Part shown: positions 20,402-23,383 of the stretch, piece after piece
How positions within the stretch are numbered: position 1 is the stretch's first letter
How the letters are laid out: every line of letters begins with the position of its first letter
Source of the DNA: CAYPZL01 sp964415045
GTDB lineage: Bacteria > Planctomycetota > Phycisphaerae > Sedimentisphaerales > Anaerobacaceae
Assembly: GCA_964415045.1 (NCBI GenBank)
Contig: CAYPZL010000083.1
Coordinates: forward strand, 1-23,383
Length of the DNA: 23,383 nucleotides
Reading direction: 5' to 3'
Program-made: the position numbers and the translations under genes
Notes under the pieces: generated by a model
Seen by the model: only the letters and a program-made list of their open reading frames with translations
What the model was told of the DNA's origin: nothing
The model's database searches: none

Positions 20402-21400
20402 ATGAATCGTAACGTTCTATTGATGGTCCTGGTCGGCGGCGCGCTGCTGTCGCGCTGCCTCGTTGATTCGGCGCGCAGTGCGGACAGCGGTGCGCTGGAC
20501 CGCCCCTTGTTGCAGATTCATCTTCCCCGGGAGGTGACGGTTCAGAGCAGCCTGCTGACTCTCGGCGAGATCAGTATCGTGCGCGGTTCGGGCTCGCTGG
20601 CGGCTCGAACGGGCAAGATCGGCCTGGGACGGCTGTCCGTGCCCGGCCAGAAGGTGACCGTTGATCGCACGACGATCCTCAGTCGCCTGGCGTCGCAGGG
20701 AATTCCGGGAGACCGCGTTCGCCTGACCGGGGCTCAAAGCGTGGTGGTGCGGCGGCAACAACAGATCGTTGACAGCGATGAATTCATCGCCTTGGCGCAG
20801 ATGTTTCTCAAGCAGAATCCTCCGGCTCGTTCCGTGAGTGAAAGCATCGCGGTGTCCCGCCCGCAGGACCTGATTCTGCCCGGCGAGACGGGAAACATCC
20901 GGGTGATTCCCGCGTTCGTCAGGAACGGAGCCCGGGGATTCGTCACGGTCCGGATTCGCGTAGTCGTGGACGATAAGACCGTGGGGACGCGGGATATTCC
21001 CTTCCGGCTCCGCTACCAGTGCCACCGGGTCGTGGCCGCGCAGGAGATTGCCAAGGGGGCGATCCTTACCCCCGAAAACGTCAAGGTCGAACCGATTGTC
21101 TCGGATCGTCCCGAGCCGGTGGGCTGGAAACCGCCCTATGGCTTGGTGGCTTTGCGCGACGTGCGGGAAAACGTCGAAATCCGCGCCGACATGATCGGTG
21201 CTCCCGAGTCGGAGGTCTCGATTCGACGCAACGAGACCGTCGTCATTCGGCTGGAACGACCGGGGTTGCTGGTGAGCGCCGTGGGGATCGCCCTGCAACA
21301 GGCCGGTGCGGGCGACTATATCAAGGTCCGCAACACCGACTCGAATCGGGTCATCGTATGCAGGGTGAATGCGGATGGGACCGTCCAACCTGTGCTTTGA
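20402..21400 (+). CDS. flgA: Flagellar P-ring assembly chaperone FlgA
   Basis: A 332-residue periplasmic protein, longer than the about 220-residue enterobacterial FlgA. Signal peptide at about 1-27 (VLLMVLVGGALLS). An N-terminal beta-rich region (about 30-205) includes VTVQSSLLTLGEISIVRGS. The SAF domain starts near 212 (HRVVAAQEIAKGAILTPENV), followed by the FlgA C-terminal fold with YGLVALRDVRENVEIRADMI and ISVGIALQQAG-type strands ending in KVRNTDSNRVIVCRVNADG. FlgA holds FlgI during P-ring assembly. ATG at 20402 follows TAGGAGCGGTC, a clear ribosome site, 8 bp after the flgG stop codon. A terminator-like hairpin lies just downstream. Confidence 0.93.
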   Translation: MNRNVLLMVLVGGALLSRCLVDSARSADSGALDRPLLQIHLPREVTVQSSLLTLGEISIVRGSGSLAARTGKIGLGRLSVPGQKVTVDRTTILSRLASQGIPGDRVRLTGAQSVVVRRQQQIVDSDEFIALAQMFLKQNPPARSVSESIAVSRPQDLILPGETGNIRVIPAFVRNGARGFVTVRIRVVVDDKTVGTRDIPFRLRYQCHRVVAAQEIAKGAILTPENVKVEPIVSDRPEPVGWKPPYGLVALRDVRENVEIRADMIGAPESEVSIRRNETVVIRLERPGLLVSAVGIALQQAGAGDYIKVRNTDSNRVIVCRVNADGTVQPVL

Positions 21401-21461
21401 AGCGAGGATAGGCAGCGCATGTCACAAGTGCAGATGGGAAGTTGCCGGTGCGATGTTGTCC

Positions 21462-21500
21462 CGCTACGGCCGCGAAGGCCGCAGCGTTTTGCTTTTATTC
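21462..21500 (+). terminator. Intrinsic terminator-like hairpin between flgA and flgH
   Basis: CGCTACGGCC (21462-21471) pairs with GGCCGCAGCG (21477-21486) with one mismatch around the loop GCGAA, and is followed at once by TTTTGCTTTTATT. This is the shape of a Rho-independent terminator. It lies inside what otherwise looks like one operon, 40 bp upstream of flgH, so it may act as a partial terminator or attenuator that lowers L- and P-ring expression. Confidence 0.65.
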
Positions 21501-21526
21501 GTCTTTGTCTTGGGAAGGGGTGCCAA

Positions 21527-22141
21527 ATGAACAGGAACGCGTTCGTTTTGATCGCAGCGACTTGCGCGTTGTTTGCGGGTGACTGCTTGTACGCCGGGTC
21601 CATCTGGGCCAAGCGGGACAAGAGCATGCAGGCCTTGTATGCCGATGACGTGGCGCACAACATCGGCGACATCTTGACCGTCATCATCAGCGAAGACAGC
21701 AAGGTGGACAACAAGGCCAAGCGAGACCTGCAAAAGGAGACCGGGCGGTCGAGCGACTTCAACGGCGAGCTGAACATCGACCACATTTTGCCCAGCATTC
21801 CCGGCTTCACCATGAATGCCGAATCGACGAATGAAATGAAGAGCAAGGCCGATTACAAGGACGAGCGCACCTACGAAGATCGAATCAGCGTGGTGGTGGT
21901 CGATATCCTGCCCAACCGCAATCTGGTTGTGATTGGCAGCCGGGACCGGAGCATCGCCGGCGACGTGCAGACCATCGAAGTCAGCGGAATCGTTCGGCCG
22001 AGCGACATTTCCTTCAGCAACACGATCAAGAGCGAACAGGTCGCCAACTTTCAGATCGTGACGAAGAACAGCGGTGTGGCCGCTGCCTATGTCAGCCCCG
22101 GATGGTTTGGAAAGATCTTCGACGTCCTTTGGCCGTGGTAG
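21527..22141 (+). CDS. flgH: Flagellar L-ring protein FlgH
   Basis: A 204-residue protein with the FlgH core: LYADDVAHNIGDILTVIISE (about 37-56), then GSRDRSIAGDVQTIEVSGIV and DISFSNTIKSEQVANFQIV, and a terminal FDVLWPW. FlgH forms the outer-membrane L ring. The signal region (MNRNAFVLIAATCALFAG) ends in DCLYAGSIW; the Cys at 20 is preceded by Ala-Gly-Asp, which breaks the lipobox, and cleavage after LYA is more likely. Canonical FlgH is a lipoprotein, so this one may lack the lipid. ATG at 21527 has AAGGGG 7 bases upstream; a frame beginning at 21419 reads through the hairpin and is rejected. It lies 45 bp before flgI. Confidence 0.93.
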   Translation: MNRNAFVLIAATCALFAGDCLYAGSIWAKRDKSMQALYADDVAHNIGDILTVIISEDSKVDNKAKRDLQKETGRSSDFNGELNIDHILPSIPGFTMNAESTNEMKSKADYKDERTYEDRISVVVVDILPNRNLVVIGSRDRSIAGDVQTIEVSGIVRPSDISFSNTIKSEQVANFQIVTKNSGVAAAYVSPGWFGKIFDVLWPW

Positions 22142-22186
22142 GCCGTCCCGTCAGATTCGTGCCGTGTTTCCTGGAGATGTATAACA

Positions 22187-23332
22187 ATGAACCGTAGTCT
22201 GACATGTGCCTCGGATCACCGCTCTGCGACCGGCCTCGCCCTGGCGGGGCTGACGCTCGTGCTGGCCCTCTGTGCCTCCGCGCCGGGGGAACGCATCAAG
22301 GACATCGTGGACATTCAGGGCGTTCGAGGCAACCCGCTCAGCGGCATTGGCCTGGTCACCGGCCTGGCCGGCACGGGCGATTCTTCGCTGCTTTCCCGGC
22401 AGATGCTCACCAACGTTCTGCGCGACTCGGGCCTAGTGCTTTCTCCGTCGGATGTCACAGGCGGGAACATCGCCGTGGTGATGATCACCGCCGAACTGGG
22501 CCCCTTCGATCGGGAAGGCTCGCGCATCGACGTCGATGTCTCGGCGCTGGGCGATGCCAAGACTCTCCAGGGAGGCATGTTGCTGGCGACGCCTTTGAAA
22601 GGTCTCGATGGGCAGGTGTACGCCGTGGCCCAGGGCGGGGTCTCCCTGGGTGGCTGGGCGGCCTCGGGCCAGCAGGCAAGCCTTTCGAAGAATCATCCCA
22701 CGGTGGGACGCATCGCCGGAGGTGCGATCGTGGAGAAGTCCGAGCTGGCCACGTTCGTGGAAGAGGCGGCCGGCCGTCGGTTCGTCAACCTGTACCTGCG
22801 CAACAACGATTTCTCGACCGCCGGACGTATCGGCGAAGTCATCAACGGGCTTTACCCTGATTGTGCTCTGGTGCTGGACGCCGGCACTGTGAAGGTCAGG
22901 GTCCCGGACGATGTGACCCGGCAGGAAGTCGTCCGGTTCATCGATGACATCACGCAGTTGGACGTGGCGGTGGATGTCCCCGCCGTCGTGGTCATCAACG
23001 AGCGGACCGGCACCATTGTCGTGGGCCAGAACGTGGGAATCTCCACGGTAGCGATCTCCCAGGGCAGCCTGGTGGTGAAGGTCAAAGAGACCGCCCAGGT
23101 CTCCCAGCCGACGGCGCCGTTCTCGGACGCCGGATCGACGGCAGTGATTCCGGAGTCTTTGGTAGGGGTAGAGGAGCAGGATGCCCACTTGATTCCCGTG
23201 GCCCGGTCGGTGACCGTTTCCGAACTGGCCAAGACGCTCAATGCTATCGGCGCTTCGCCGCGCGACCTGATCGCCATCTTCAACGCCTTGAAGAAGGCCG
23301 GCGCGTTGCAGGCGAAGCTGGAGATTATGTAA
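22187..23332 (+). CDS. flgI: Flagellar P-ring protein FlgI
   Basis: A 381-residue protein with a signal peptide (hydrophobic core about 15-31, GLALAGLTLVLALCA) and the FlgI signature RIKDIVDIQGVRGNPLSGIG (about 36-55) followed by GLVTGLAGTGDS. Further family segments are DVSALGDAKTLQGGMLLATP, VYAVAQGGVSLGG, KVRVPDDVTRQEV and RTGTIVVGQNVGIS (about 277-290). FlgI builds the periplasmic P ring that serves as rod bushing, with FlgA as chaperone. ATG at 22187 with GGAGA about 11 bases upstream. The last 51 bp of the window after its stop are too short to show the next gene, commonly flgJ. Confidence 0.97.
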   Translation: MNRSLTCASDHRSATGLALAGLTLVLALCASAPGERIKDIVDIQGVRGNPLSGIGLVTGLAGTGDSSLLSRQMLTNVLRDSGLVLSPSDVTGGNIAVVMITAELGPFDREGSRIDVDVSALGDAKTLQGGMLLATPLKGLDGQVYAVAQGGVSLGGWAASGQQASLSKNHPTVGRIAGGAIVEKSELATFVEEAAGRRFVNLYLRNNDFSTAGRIGEVINGLYPDCALVLDAGTVKVRVPDDVTRQEVVRFIDDITQLDVAVDVPAVVVINERTGTIVVGQNVGISTVAISQGSLVVKVKETAQVSQPTAPFSDAGSTAVIPESLVGVEEQDAHLIPVARSVTVSELAKTLNAIGASPRDLIAIFNALKKAGALQAKLEIM

Positions 23333-23383
23333 GTAACTATCTCAAAAGGTTCAAGCGGTGCTGCCGGCGGTACCAGAGCAGGC

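Noticed and set aside
21419..21526. 36-residue N-terminal extension of FlgH
   Set aside because: It reads through the terminator-like hairpin, and the signal peptide begins only at 21527 with its own ribosome site.
1..23383. tRNA, rRNA, CRISPR, insertion sequence or prophage parts
   Set aside because: I found no cloverleaf-like segments, regular repeat-spacer pattern, transposase motifs or terminal inverted repeats.

Overview
This window is a flagellar gene cluster from a high-GC, Gram-negative-type bacterium. The most likely source is the PVC group, with Planctomycetota of the Phycisphaerae type as best guess. That guess rests on the presence of P-ring and L-ring genes, sigma-54 control, several divergent flagellar proteins, and many accessory genes I cannot assign to named families. 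The phylum is inferred and not proven by any marker gene in the window. I see no rRNA, tRNA, CRISPR array or insertion sequence.

Left arm (about 262-13109, all on the minus strand, read right to left). A textbook sigma-54 promoter at 13094-13109 precedes 14 tightly packed genes: a membrane-anchored 848-residue TPR protein with an embedded secretin-type STN-like domain; a second, exported TPR protein; an NtrC-family activator; fliL, fliM, fliN, flhA; an 86-residue two-helix membrane protein; fliA (sigma-28); a 69-residue charged protein; an 83-residue Cys-containing protein; a coiled-coil lipoprotein; a CsgG/TolB-N-like lipoprotein; and a small FlgM-like protein. Most gaps are under 80 bp and several genes overlap, so one long operon is plausible. 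The export-gate genes fliOPQR/flhB and the placement genes flhF/flhG, often found in such operons, are missing here.

Centre (13374-15374). A second NtrC-family activator (13374-14813, minus) lies next to a 0.56 kb intergenic region. That region carries several short repeats and dyads and a second textbook sigma-54 promoter at 15266-15281 that points right.

Right arm (15375-23332, plus strand): flgD (short form), flgE, a membrane-anchored YcgR-N/PilZ-like gene, flgF, flgG, flgA, flgH and flgI. This is a hook, distal-rod and ring assembly operon. A terminator-like hairpin lies between flgA and flgH.

How it fits together: two sigma-54 activators sit beside two sigma-54 promoters, one promoter for the switch/export/sigma-28 operon and one for the hook/ring operon. 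FliA and the FlgM-like protein would then form the sigma-28 checkpoint. The two activators have receiver domains degraded in complementary ways. The candidate new system is the accessory set in the left operon: the TPR-STN membrane protein, the exported TPR protein and two lipoproteins. They look like parts of an envelope-spanning scaffold around the motor, comparable in logic, but not shown to be homologous, to PflA/PflB/FlgP of Campylobacter or FlgO/FlgP/FlgT of Vibrio.
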